A stretch of 11,703 nucleotides of DNA, from positions 1-11,703 of the forward strand of contig JACCVJ010000322.1 in the NCBI GenBank assembly GCA_013698215.1, read 5' to 3'. Position 1 is the stretch's first letter, and the number at the start of each line of letters is the position of its first letter. This stretch comes from Tatlockia sp. (lineage in GTDB: Bacteria; Cyanobacteriota; Cyanobacteriia; Cyanobacteriales; Chroococcidiopsidaceae). This document shows positions 1 to 6,770 of this stretch, piece by piece. A program made the translations under genes and the position numbers. The notes beneath the pieces are model-generated. The model had not been told where the DNA came from, did not search any database, and saw nothing but the letters and a program-made list of their open reading frames with translations.

Positions 1-707
1 AACAAAGCTTTGTGAAACTCTGTGCGGTCAAAATCGGGCCATAAAGTATCGGTAACATAAATTTCCGAGTAAGCCATCTGCCACAATAAAAAATTACTAA
101 TCCGCATTTCGCCACTGGTACGAATTACCAAGTCAGGGTCGCAAATTCCCTTCGTGTAGAGGTGACTTGAAAACAATGCCTCATCAATATCTTGGGGTTG
201 AATTTTACCTTGCTGAACTAGAAGCGCGATCGCTCTTGTGGCATCAATAATCTCTTGTCTACCGCCGTAATTGGTTGCTACGGTAAATTGAATATCTTGA
301 TTGTGTTGAGTTTCGCTCATTGATCGTTCAATTTCCGCTTGCAGAGAGTGCGGCAGAGCGTCTAATTTGCCGACAAAATGGATCTGGACGTTTTCCTGCA
401 TCATTTCCCGCAGTTCTTGACGCAGCACCCTTTGAAACAACGTCATTAAAAAATCTACTTCCTCTAAAGGTCGGCTCCAATTTTCCGTAGAAAAAGCGTA
501 AGCCGTCAGAGCTTTTATGCCCCAATCTTTGCAACAACGCAAGAGGTCTTTGAGCGCATCTACGCCCTTTTTATGCCCCATAAGGCGGGGTAAACCTTTA
601 TTTTTAGCCCATCTACCATTTCCATCCATAATTACCGCTACGTGCTTGGGCAAACGTTCTAGCGTTAAGTCTGGGGGCAATTGCTGTAATACACTTGGCG
701 TTTTCAT
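1..707 (-). CDS. uppS: Isoprenyl transferase (undecaprenyl diphosphate synthase), 3' end cut by the window edge
   Basis: This is a cis-prenyltransferase. It condenses isopentenyl diphosphate onto farnesyl diphosphate to make the C55 carrier lipid used in peptidoglycan and polysaccharide export. About 235 residues are visible by my reverse-strand translation and the stop lies outside the window; the family is about 230-260 aa, so only a short tail is missing. Seen in sequence: the diphosphate-binding motif MDGNGRWA at residues 27-34 (catalytic Asp28), GH at 44-45, STENW at 73-77, ATNYGGR at 144-150, and RTSGE followed by RISNFLLWQ at 196-210. All residues known to be needed in E. coli UppS appear present. 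The ATG (705-707) overlaps the cdaA stop as ATGA, so the two are probably translationally coupled in one operon. No signal peptide is seen; a cytosolic or membrane-peripheral enzyme is expected. Confidence 0.96.
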   Translation of the reverse strand, partial: MKTPSVLQQLPPDLTLERLPKHVAVIMDGNGRWAKNKGLPRLMGHKKGVDALKDLLRCCKDWGIKALTAYAFSTENWSRPLEEVDFLMTLFQRVLRQELREMMQENVQIHFVGKLDALPHSLQAEIERSMSETQHNQDIQFTVATNYGGRQEIIDATRAIALLVQQGKIQPQDIDEALFSSHLYTKGICDPDLVIRTSGEMRISNFLLWQMAYSEIYVTDTLWPDFDRTEFHKAL

Positions 708-1627
708 TTTTTCTTCCGAGAAACTGATGATGGTAGATCGAGTAAAAGTGAAAAAAGAAGTTGCCCTCTAGTTTTGATTTGATGCCCCAAACTTCGTAGA
801 CTAGGAGCAACCGCTTCTCGTTCCACTACAGGCGAAAATCTCGCTTCCAACAGTTCCTTTAGTTTACTGCTGGTCAGGGGTCTATTTAGTATTCCCCGTT
901 CTGCTAAAGAAATTGAACCTGTTTCTTCTGATACCACCACACAAATACAATTTTCTACCCGCTCGGTAATGCCCATCGCCGCCCGGTGACGGGTTCCTAG
1001 CTGACGAGAAGCAGTGCGCTCGGAAAGCGGTAATATTACTCCCGATGCCATAATTCTCGAACCGCGAATCAATGTTGCTCCGTCGTGCAGTAAAGTTTTT
1101 GGCTGAAAAATTGTTTGCAATAGTTCCTTAGAAATTTCCGCATTTAGCTTTACTCCTGGAACAGAAAAATAGCGATCGTCAAGGGGACTATCTGTTTCTA
1201 ACACCAGTAAAGCCCCAATTCGATTTTGCGATAGTTCTTTAACCGCATCAACAATTTCATCAACTACACTATCTGGCTCAGACGTGTTGCTCGTCGCAGG
1301 TTGTAACAACTGTTTAAATTCTCCCCGCCCCAACTGTTCCAAAAATCGTCGAAACTCTAATTGAAACACTACTGCCATTGCTACCGCCGAACCAACTACT
1401 AACTTTTCTAAGACAAAATTTAATAGTTCTAGGCGCAAAAGTGCGGATAAGCGCTCGGCGAGGATGAGGATAATAAATCCCCGCACCATCCACAAAGTCC
1501 GGCGTTCACCGACAATTACCAGCACCATATAGGTGAGCGCCAACACCAAGCCCAAATCGAGAGTTTGAAGCAACAAAGGCTGCGCCCAGCTTAAGTTTGT
1601 CAGCCATTGCTTCCATAAATCTCTCAT
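704..1627 (-). CDS. cdaA: Membrane-anchored diadenylate cyclase CdaA (c-di-AMP synthase)
   Basis: The enzyme joins two ATP into cyclic di-AMP, a second messenger tied in known bacteria to potassium/osmotic balance and cell-wall homeostasis. The reading frame is open from 1636. An in-frame TTG lies at 1636, but the ATG at 1627 (MRDLWKQW, 307 aa) matches the N-terminus I recall for cyanobacterial homologues and was chosen. Numbering from the TTG, three hydrophobic segments lie at about 21-42, 49-65 and 71-91. A short coiled linker follows, then the DisA_N (DAC) domain at about 95-270. The catalytic DGA motif is at 185-187 and GTRHRAA at 214-220, so the enzyme should be active. The C-terminal 40 residues are basic and beyond the core domain. 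It sits between lysA (51-bp gap) and uppS (4-bp overlap), an arrangement that links c-di-AMP synthesis to envelope precursor genes. Confidence 0.95.
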   Translation of the reverse strand: MRDLWKQWLTNLSWAQPLLLQTLDLGLVLALTYMVLVIVGERRTLWMVRGFIILILAERLSALLRLELLNFVLEKLVVGSAVAMAVVFQLEFRRFLEQLGRGEFKQLLQPATSNTSEPDSVVDEIVDAVKELSQNRIGALLVLETDSPLDDRYFSVPGVKLNAEISKELLQTIFQPKTLLHDGATLIRGSRIMASGVILPLSERTASRQLGTRHRAAMGITERVENCICVVVSEETGSISLAERGILNRPLTSSKLKELLEARFSPVVEREAVAPSLRSLGHQIKTRGQLLFSLLLDLPSSVSRKKK

Positions 1628-1678
1628 TAGTTGCAAGTTTACCTTTAAGGGTGTTACAGGGAGTATTTCTACTTATTA

Positions 1679-3067
1679 TTAACTGTTCAAGCGTTCTGGT
1701 AGTCGGTCTTGTCGGATTAAATCTTGATAAGTTTCTCGCTGCAAGATTAGATTTGCTTCGCCCTGATTAACTAATACGGCTGCCGGACGGGGCAAACGGT
1801 TGTAGTTAGATGCCATGCTGTAATTGTAAGCACCCGTTGCCATGACAACGAGAATATCTCCGGGGTTTGTAGTCGGTAAAGTTGCGTTTTTAATGACAAT
1901 ATCGCCAGATTCGCAGTGTTTTCCAGCTACCGTAACTGTTTGAGTTGTAGGCGCAGACATTTTATTAGCAACTACAGCACGATAAACCGATTGGTAAGTA
2001 ATCGGACGCGGGTTATCGGACATACCTCCATCTACAGCAATATAGGTACGGATTTCGGGAATGACTTTTGATGAGCCGATAGTATAAGCTGTAATGCAAG
2101 CAGAACCAACAAGACTGCGTCCCGGTTCGCATAATAATTTAGGTAAAGGCAAGTTTTCCGTTACGCAGGCATCTTTTACACCGTGACAAATAGTTTGTAC
2201 CCACTCGTCAATACTTGGGGGATCATCAGATTCGGTGTAACGTATACCTAAGCCACCGCCAACATTTAATTCACTAATTTTTAGACTATATTTCGCCGCT
2301 TTTTTAATCCACTGCACCATGACCGCACCTAAGTCTTGATGAGGTTGACGTTCAAAAATTTGCGAACCGATATGAGCGTGAAATCCAACAAAATTTAAGC
2401 ACTCTTGCTGACTTACAAAAGCAAATACTTCGTCTAATTGGTTAGGATCGAAACCAAATTTGCTATCTAAGTGACCCGTGCGGATATATTCATGAGTATG
2501 ACATTCAATTCCGGGAGTTAGCCGGAGCATGATCCGGGTAGGGGCATTGATAGTTACTAGATTGTGTAATTCTTGCCAATTATCGACCACAATCGTACAG
2601 TTAGAGGCGATCGCATAGTTTAATTCTGAGACAGACTTATTATTGCCATGCAGGTAGAGTTTATCAGGTGTAACCCCCGCCGCGATCGCCGTATAGAGTT
2701 CGCCCCCAGACACCACATCAATACCCAAACCTTCAGAATGAGCGATCGCGCATATAGCCAAACAACTCCAAGCTTTAGAAGCGTATAATACCTGAGACTG
2801 ACCAGGATAGTAACGTTCCATTGCTTGTTTGTACTGACGGCAAGCAGTACGCAGAGTTTCTTCGTCTAGGATGTATAGAGGCGAACCAAATTGTTCTACA
2901 AGGCTAGGAACATCGCAACCGCCGATTTCTAAAGCATCGCTGTGATTAATTTTGGCTGTAAGCGGTAATAGTTCTTGGTTAGGGGAATTTGTTGGAGTAT
3001 GATTTGAATTGGGTAGATAACCCAAACCAGAATTTTCACTTTCTACGGGGTGAAACGTGGATACCAT
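1679..3067 (-). CDS. lysA: Diaminopimelate decarboxylase
   Basis: This PLP enzyme decarboxylates meso-diaminopimelate to L-lysine, the last step of the DAP pathway, and so draws on the same pool used for peptidoglycan. It has 462 aa, slightly long for the family because of a low-complexity Ser/Asn/Pro-rich N-terminal extension (about residues 1-45). I recall similar extensions in cyanobacterial LysA. Seen: PLP lysine in YASKAW (Lys98), HIGSQ at 232-236, the glycine loop GGGLG at 270-274, CEPGR at 313-317, VDGGMSDNPRP at 345-355, the trans active-site CESGD at 385-389, and the AYNYSMASNYNR segment at about 413-424. All catalytic elements are intact. It is the first gene of the lysA-cdaA-uppS unit and diverges from rimI across an 87-bp gap. 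ATG start at 3065-3067; only a distant AGGA lies upstream. Confidence 0.97.
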   Translation of the reverse strand: MVSTFHPVESENSGLGYLPNSNHTPTNSPNQELLPLTAKINHSDALEIGGCDVPSLVEQFGSPLYILDEETLRTACRQYKQAMERYYPGQSQVLYASKAWSCLAICAIAHSEGLGIDVVSGGELYTAIAAGVTPDKLYLHGNNKSVSELNYAIASNCTIVVDNWQELHNLVTINAPTRIMLRLTPGIECHTHEYIRTGHLDSKFGFDPNQLDEVFAFVSQQECLNFVGFHAHIGSQIFERQPHQDLGAVMVQWIKKAAKYSLKISELNVGGGLGIRYTESDDPPSIDEWVQTICHGVKDACVTENLPLPKLLCEPGRSLVGSACITAYTIGSSKVIPEIRTYIAVDGGMSDNPRPITYQSVYRAVVANKMSAPTTQTVTVAGKHCESGDIVIKNATLPTTNPGDILVVMATGAYNYSMASNYNRLPRPAAVLVNQGEANLILQRETYQDLIRQDRLPERLNS

Positions 3068-3079
3068 AATTTAAAAGAT

Positions 3080-3094
3080 ATTCCTGACTGGAAT
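3080..3094. promoter_or_regulatory. Short inverted repeat ATTCC-N5-GGAAT in the lysA/rimI divergent intergenic region
   Basis: Perfect 5-bp arms around a 5-bp spacer, starting 13 bp upstream of the lysA ATG. The spacing and symmetry resemble a small operator, but arms this short arise often by chance in AT-rich DNA. The 87-bp gap (3068-3154) must hold both divergent promoters. I could not assign either convincingly. Confidence 0.2.
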
Positions 3095-3154
3095 TGATAG
3101 ATAGGAGTTAGTTGTTAATTCCTAGTGTACTAAGCGCTCGTACCGATAATTCGT

Positions 3155-3700
3155 GTGAATTTATTAGAACTTAAACCAATTACAACTCAAATGCTCAAGG
3201 CAGTAGTAGAACTAGACCAGCTATGCTTTGGCGGTTTGTGGACGATGGAAGGCTACGAACGAGAGATAGATAGCCCCAACGCCGATTTACTCGGTTTATC
3301 GCTCCGTGGCTATCCGGTCTTGGTAGGAATGGGGTGTTTGTGGGCAATTGTTGATGAAGCGCACATTACAATTTTGGCAGTGCATCCCTGCTATCAAAGT
3401 CAAGGTTTCGGGCAATTTATATTGTTAGCAATGCTTAGTTTGGCACAGAAAAGGGGATTAGAAAGAGCAAGTTTAGAAGTACGGACTTCAAATAAGGGTG
3501 CGATCGCACTCTATCAAAAATTTGGCTTCAAAACGGCGGGAATCAGGAAACGGTACTACTCAGATACCGGGGAAGATGCCTTAATTTTGTGGAAAGGAGG
3601 CTTACAAGAAGTTGACTTCGTCCAAAATGTAACGGCTTGGCAACAAGAATTGCGATCACGCATTGTGACAACAACAGGCTACCAAGTAAGAGTGCATTAA
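3155..3700 (+). CDS. rimI: Ribosomal protein S18-alanine N-acetyltransferase (GNAT family)
   Basis: RimI transfers acetyl from acetyl-CoA to the N-terminal alanine of ribosomal protein S18. The protein has 181 aa, longer than the roughly 150 aa of E. coli RimI because of a C-terminal tail after about residue 150. GNAT motif A with the acetyl-CoA pyrophosphate loop is seen as VHPCYQSQGFG at about 76-86 (QxxGxG type). It is followed by the RimI signature LEVRTSN, ALYQKFGF, and RKRYYSDTGEDALIL near the end of the domain. The start is a GTG; the next in-frame Met is at residue 13 and would cut strand 1, so GTG is preferred. It is divergent from lysA and upstream of clpC in the same direction. Substrate assignment rests on family resemblance; another GNAT substrate is possible. 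Confidence 0.88.
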   Translation: MNLLELKPITTQMLKAVVELDQLCFGGLWTMEGYEREIDSPNADLLGLSLRGYPVLVGMGCLWAIVDEAHITILAVHPCYQSQGFGQFILLAMLSLAQKRGLERASLEVRTSNKGAIALYQKFGFKTAGIRKRYYSDTGEDALILWKGGLQEVDFVQNVTAWQQELRSRIVTTTGYQVRVH

Positions 3701-3773
3701 ACAAACTTTGTGAATAACCCGTATCTGTGTGCTTGACCAAAGATTAGCGGATCATTGACAAGCCACTTTTGCA

Positions 3774-3832
3774 GGGGGTTTGGGGGAGGCAACTCGTCCC
3801 CCAATGGGGGGTTTGGGGGGCAGACCCCCCAT
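3774..3832. repeat. G-tract repeat with competing hairpins (REP/MITE-like, possible G-quadruplex or terminator)
   Basis: Two near-copies of GGGGGTTTGGGGG lie at 3774-3786 and 3806-3820 (six-G version). Perfect inverted repeats include TGGGGGA/TCCCCCA (3781-3787 with 3797-3803) and ATGGGGGG/CCCCCCAT (3804-3811 with 3825-3832). The last C-tract can instead pair as GGGGGG-CAGA-CCCCCC (3815-3830). Four runs of five or six G on one strand could form a quadruplex. Imperfect outer inverted repeats ACCAAAGAT (3736-3744) and ATCTTGGT (3833-3840) may mark the element ends. It lies just after rimI and is followed by TTTTT at 3840-3844, so it could also terminate rimI transcription. The composition is unlike the surrounding AT-rich DNA. 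The pattern resembles dispersed intergenic repeats known in cyanobacterial genomes, but copy number cannot be seen here. Confidence 0.7.
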
Positions 3833-3916
3833 ATCTTGGTTTTTCTTACAGAAAGCAAGTTAATTTGTTGTTATGAAGAGCGATCGCACGCTAATCTTAT
3901 TTAAGGCATAGGAACT

Positions 3917-3922
3917 TATACT
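3917..3922 (+). promoter_or_regulatory. Candidate distal clpC promoter (-10 TATACT)
   Basis: TATACT matches five of six bases of a sigma-70-type -10 box. No good -35 is present (ATCTTA is the nearest at suitable spacing). If used, transcription would begin near 3929 and give clpC a leader of about 157 nt containing the hairpin at 3947-3984. Weak evidence. Confidence 0.2.
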
Positions 3923-3946
3923 TATATCAAGCATTTCAAAGCAGCA

Positions 3947-3984
3947 TACTATTACAAAAAAATAAAAATTGTTTTCTAATAGTA
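3947..3984 (+). promoter_or_regulatory. Imperfect long inverted repeat upstream of clpC
   Basis: TACTATTA (3947-3954) and TAATAGTA (3977-3984) are perfect 8-bp complements. After one C/C mismatch the stem continues as AAAA against TTTT, leaving an A-rich loop of about 12 nt. It is placed about 100 bp before the clpC ATG. It could be a protein-binding dyad, a leader-RNA hairpin, or a weak terminator. There is no T-run directly after it on the plus strand. Confidence 0.4.
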
Positions 3985-4039
3985 GGGAAAACCGTACTGG
4001 TTGTAGCTATCATCATAAGACAGCCAGAAATATAGCCTG

Positions 4040-4048
4040 TGCTAAAAT
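4040..4048 (+). promoter_or_regulatory. clpC: Candidate proximal clpC promoter (extended -10 TGCTAAAAT)
   Basis: TG-C-TAAAAT fits an extended -10 box and would start transcription about 30 nt before the clpC ATG. The -35 region is poor (AAGACA at 4017-4022 with a 20-bp spacer), which is tolerable for extended -10 promoters. A purine-rich AGGGGAA (4068-4074) lies 11 nt before the ATG and is the likely ribosome-binding site. Confidence 0.4.
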
Positions 4049-4085
4049 CAGCGTACTGGCAAGACTCAGGGGAACCAAAAACGCT

Positions 4086-6572
4086 ATGTTTGAACGCTTC
4101 ACAGAAAAAGCCATAAAGGTGATCATGCTGGCCCAGGAAGAAGCCCGCCGCCTGGGTCACAACTTCGTAGGAACAGAACAGATCCTCCTGGGTCTGATCG
4201 GCGAAGGAACGGGCGTAGCAGCAAAAGTTCTAAGGTCAATGGGTGTCAATCTCAAAGATGCCCGGATTGAAGTAGAAAAAATTATCGGTCGTGGTTCAGG
4301 CTTCGTCGCCGTAGAAATACCATTTACGCCACGAGCAAAGCGAGTTCTAGAACTATCTCTAGAAGAAGCACGACAGCTAGGACATAATTATATTGGCACA
4401 GAACACTTACTACTAGGCTTAATCCGTGAAGGAGAAGGTGTAGCAGCTAGAGTACTCGAAAACTTAGGTGTAGACTTATCGAAAGTTCGCACCCAGGTAA
4501 TTCGGATGCTAGGAGAAACAGCGGAAGTTAATGCCGGATCGCCGTCAGGACGTACCAAAACCCCAACATTGGATGAATTTGGCTCTAACTTGACGCAAAT
4601 GGCAGCAGACGGCAAGCTAGATCCCGTAGTTGGTCGTGCCAAAGAAATTGAGCGAGTAATTCAGATATTGGGTCGTCGGACAAAAAACAACCCCGTATTG
4701 ATTGGCGAACCCGGCGTTGGTAAAACAGCGATCGCCGAAGGGTTAGCTTCAAGGATTGCTAATAAAGATATACCAGATATCCTCGAAGATAAGCGCGTAG
4801 TCACCCTCGATATTGGATTATTAGTAGCTGGTACTAAATATCGCGGTGAATTTGAAGAACGCCTGAAAAAAATCATGGACGAAATTCGTTCGGCGGGGAA
4901 CGTGATTTTGGTGATTGACGAGGTGCATACTCTGATCGGTGCGGGAGCAGCCGAAGGAGCCATTGACGCAGCAAACATCCTCAAACCAGCCTTGGCAAGA
5001 GGAGAACTGCAGTGTATCGGTGCAACCACTTTAGACGAATACCGCAAGCACATCGAACGCGATGCCGCCTTAGAACGTCGTTTTCAGCCAGTAATGGTCG
5101 GCGAACCCTCGGTAGATGAAACTATTGAGATTCTATTTGGTTTACGGGAACGCTACGAGCAACACCACAAACTAAAAATCTCTGATGAAGCTTTATTTGC
5201 CGCCGCCAAACTATCAGATCGCTACATTAGCGATCGCTTTTTGCCCGACAAAGCCATCGACTTGATGGATGAAGCAGGTTCACGAGTAAGGCTAATTAAT
5301 TCGGCACTTCCACCCGCCGCCAAAGACCTAGACAAAGAATTGCGTAAAGTCTTGAAAGAAAAAGACGACGCAGTACGCGGACAAGACTTTGGTAAAGCTG
5401 GAGAATTGCGCGATCGCGAAATGGAAATTAAAGGCGAAATCCGAGCGCTATCGCAAAATAAAGCCAACACCACCCGCCCAGATGGGGAAGATTCCCCCGT
5501 CGTTACTGAAGAAGACATTGCCCATATCGTTGCTTCTTGGACAGGCGTACCCGTAAGCAAATTGACCGAATCAGAATCCGAGAAACTGATGCACATGGAA
5601 GACACCCTGCACCAGCGCTTAATCGGTCAAGAAGAAGCAGTTAGAGCGGTTTCTAAGGCAATTCGCCGCGCTCGTGTGGGCTTGAAAAACCCCAACCGAC
5701 CGATCGCAAGTTTTGTGTTCTCTGGCCCCACTGGAGTTGGAAAAACCGAGTTAACCAAAGCATTAGCGGCTTATTTCTTCGGTTCGGAAGATTCAATGAT
5801 CCGGCTCGATATGTCGGAATACATGGAGCGTCACACCGTATCTAAGCTAATTGGTTCGCCTCCGGGCTATGTAGGTTATAACGAAGGCGGTCAGCTAACA
5901 GAAGCTGTACGTCGTCGTCCTTACACTGTGGTGCTTTTTGATGAAATTGAAAAAGCCCACCCCGATGTATTCAATATGCTCTTGCAAATATTGGAAGACG
6001 GGCGGTTGACCGATGCTAAAGGTCGGACGGTAGACTTTAAGAATACGTTGCTGATTTTGACTTCTAACATTGGTTCTAAGGTCATTGAAAAAGGCGCGGC
6101 GGGTTTAGGTTTTGAATTGGCTCAAGACGTGGCTGAATCCCAATACAACCGGATTAAGTCGCTAGTTAATGAAGAACTTAAGCAATATTTCCGTCCAGAG
6201 TTCTTGAACCGACTAGACGAGATTATTGTCTTCCGTCAGTTAAGCAGAGACGAAGTGAAGGAAATTGCCGACATCTTGCTCAAAGAAGTATTCAATCGGT
6301 TAATGGAAAAGGGTATCACCTTAGAGGTAACCGAACGTTTCAAAGATCGCTTAGTAGAAGAAGGTTACAACCCCAGCTATGGAGCTAGACCCTTGCGCCG
6401 AGCGATTATGCGATTGCTTGAAGACAGCCTAGCAGAAGAAATTTTGTCGGGTCGAGTCCGCGATGGCGATACAGCCTTAGTTGATGTCGATGAAACGGGA
6501 ACAGTAAAAGTAGTTTCTGAGCAAACACGCGAGTTACTACCCCAAGGAGTCGATTTAACCAAGGGTGCGTAG
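4086..6572 (+). CDS. clpC: ATP-dependent Clp protease ATP-binding subunit ClpC (Hsp100 unfoldase)
   Basis: ClpC forms a hexamer that unfolds substrates and threads them into ClpP-type peptidases. In cyanobacteria it is known to be important for viability and has been linked to NblA-dependent phycobilisome turnover. It has 828 aa, the usual length. The frame is open upstream to about 3969, but the ATG at 4086 (MFERFTEKA) is the conserved family start. Domains seen: two Clp_N repeats (about 4-145); AAA1 with Walker A GEPGVGKT (207-214) and Walker B VIDEVHT (276-282); a middle domain with a UVR-like segment (about 415-455); AAA2 with Walker A GPTGVGKT (547-554) and Walker B VLFDEIEKA (616-624); a ClpP-docking LGF tripeptide at 674-676; and a C-terminal D2-small domain with GARPLRRAI. 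Both ATPase sites look intact. It ends before a strong terminator, so it is probably the last gene of its transcript. Confidence 0.98.
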   Translation: MFERFTEKAIKVIMLAQEEARRLGHNFVGTEQILLGLIGEGTGVAAKVLRSMGVNLKDARIEVEKIIGRGSGFVAVEIPFTPRAKRVLELSLEEARQLGHNYIGTEHLLLGLIREGEGVAARVLENLGVDLSKVRTQVIRMLGETAEVNAGSPSGRTKTPTLDEFGSNLTQMAADGKLDPVVGRAKEIERVIQILGRRTKNNPVLIGEPGVGKTAIAEGLASRIANKDIPDILEDKRVVTLDIGLLVAGTKYRGEFEERLKKIMDEIRSAGNVILVIDEVHTLIGAGAAEGAIDAANILKPALARGELQCIGATTLDEYRKHIERDAALERRFQPVMVGEPSVDETIEILFGLRERYEQHHKLKISDEALFAAAKLSDRYISDRFLPDKAIDLMDEAGSRVRLINSALPPAAKDLDKELRKVLKEKDDAVRGQDFGKAGELRDREMEIKGEIRALSQNKANTTRPDGEDSPVVTEEDIAHIVASWTGVPVSKLTESESEKLMHMEDTLHQRLIGQEEAVRAVSKAIRRARVGLKNPNRPIASFVFSGPTGVGKTELTKALAAYFFGSEDSMIRLDMSEYMERHTVSKLIGSPPGYVGYNEGGQLTEAVRRRPYTVVLFDEIEKAHPDVFNMLLQILEDGRLTDAKGRTVDFKNTLLILTSNIGSKVIEKGAAGLGFELAQDVAESQYNRIKSLVNEELKQYFRPEFLNRLDEIIVFRQLSRDEVKEIADILLKEVFNRLMEKGITLEVTERFKDRLVEEGYNPSYGARPLRRAIMRLLEDSLAEEILSGRVRDGDTALVDVDETGTVKVVSEQTRELLPQGVDLTKGA

Positions 6573-6610
6573 AGTTTAGTTACAAACTAATTAAATAATA
6601 AATTAAAGGC

Positions 6611-6642
6611 GGTAGAGTAATTAATTACTCTACCTTTTTTTT
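6611..6642 (+). terminator. Strong intrinsic terminator of clpC
   Basis: A perfect 24-bp palindrome runs from 6611 to 6634 with arms GGTAGAGTAATT and AATTACTCTACC, followed at once by eight T (6635-6642). It lies 38 bp after the clpC stop. This is a textbook Rho-independent terminator for plus-strand transcription. It separates clpC from the downstream kinase cluster, which therefore likely has its own promoter in 6643-6766 or depends on read-through. Confidence 0.93.
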
Positions 6643-6644
6643 GA

Positions 6645-6770
6645 GAAAATAGTAGTAAAGTTGGCAACAGTCATACTGAAGATGGATTAGATAAACCCCA
6701 GCTACAAGCAGAGTACGAACAAGTTGAGACTTTGCGTTTATTAGTAAGCCACTACCGCAACTCGCTATGA
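6645..6770 (+). pseudogene. Startless 42-codon open stretch ending in an ATGA overlap with the next kinase (possible gene remnant)
   Basis: After a TGA at 6642-6644, this frame is open for 41 residues plus a stop. It translates to an acidic start, then LQAEYEQVETLRLLVSHYR and NSL, which looks like a C-terminal amphipathic helix. No ATG or GTG exists in frame; the only TTG (6732) would leave 12 residues. The stop TGA (6768-6770) overlaps the kinase ATG (6767-6769) as ATGA, the pattern of translationally coupled operon genes. The stretch could be the tail of an upstream gene whose front was deleted, with the junction next to the clpC terminator. An open run this short can also be chance. I do not recognise the family. 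Confidence 0.3.

Noticed and set aside
517..771. Plus-strand open frame of 84 codons across the uppS start
   Set aside because: It lies antisense to the MDGNGRWA region of uppS, which is clearly coding on the minus strand, and it has no family resemblance.
1628..1678. Possible terminator or promoter between lysA and cdaA
   Set aside because: The 51-bp gap shows no stable inverted repeat with a T-run and no convincing promoter. The genes are better read as one operon.
3145..3150. GATAAT as a -10 box for a leaderless rimI mRNA
   Set aside because: It is 4 nt from the GTG and has no acceptable -35. Too weak to annotate.
3755..3760. Perfect -35 hexamer TTGACA downstream of rimI
   Set aside because: The matching -10 position falls in the G-tract repeat (GTTTGG), so there is no usable promoter.
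3969..4085. 39-residue N-terminal extension of clpC in the open frame
   Set aside because: It begins at TTG, does not look like a transit or other domain, and the conserved family start MFERFTEKA with a purine-rich ribosome-binding site is at 4086.
4661..5053. Long antisense open frame (130 codons) within clpC, and similar ones at 4388-4642, 5222-5605 and 6377-6562
   Set aside because: Composition is low-complexity and Ser/Arg/Pro-rich, with no recognisable motifs. They mirror strongly conserved clpC codons on the other strand.
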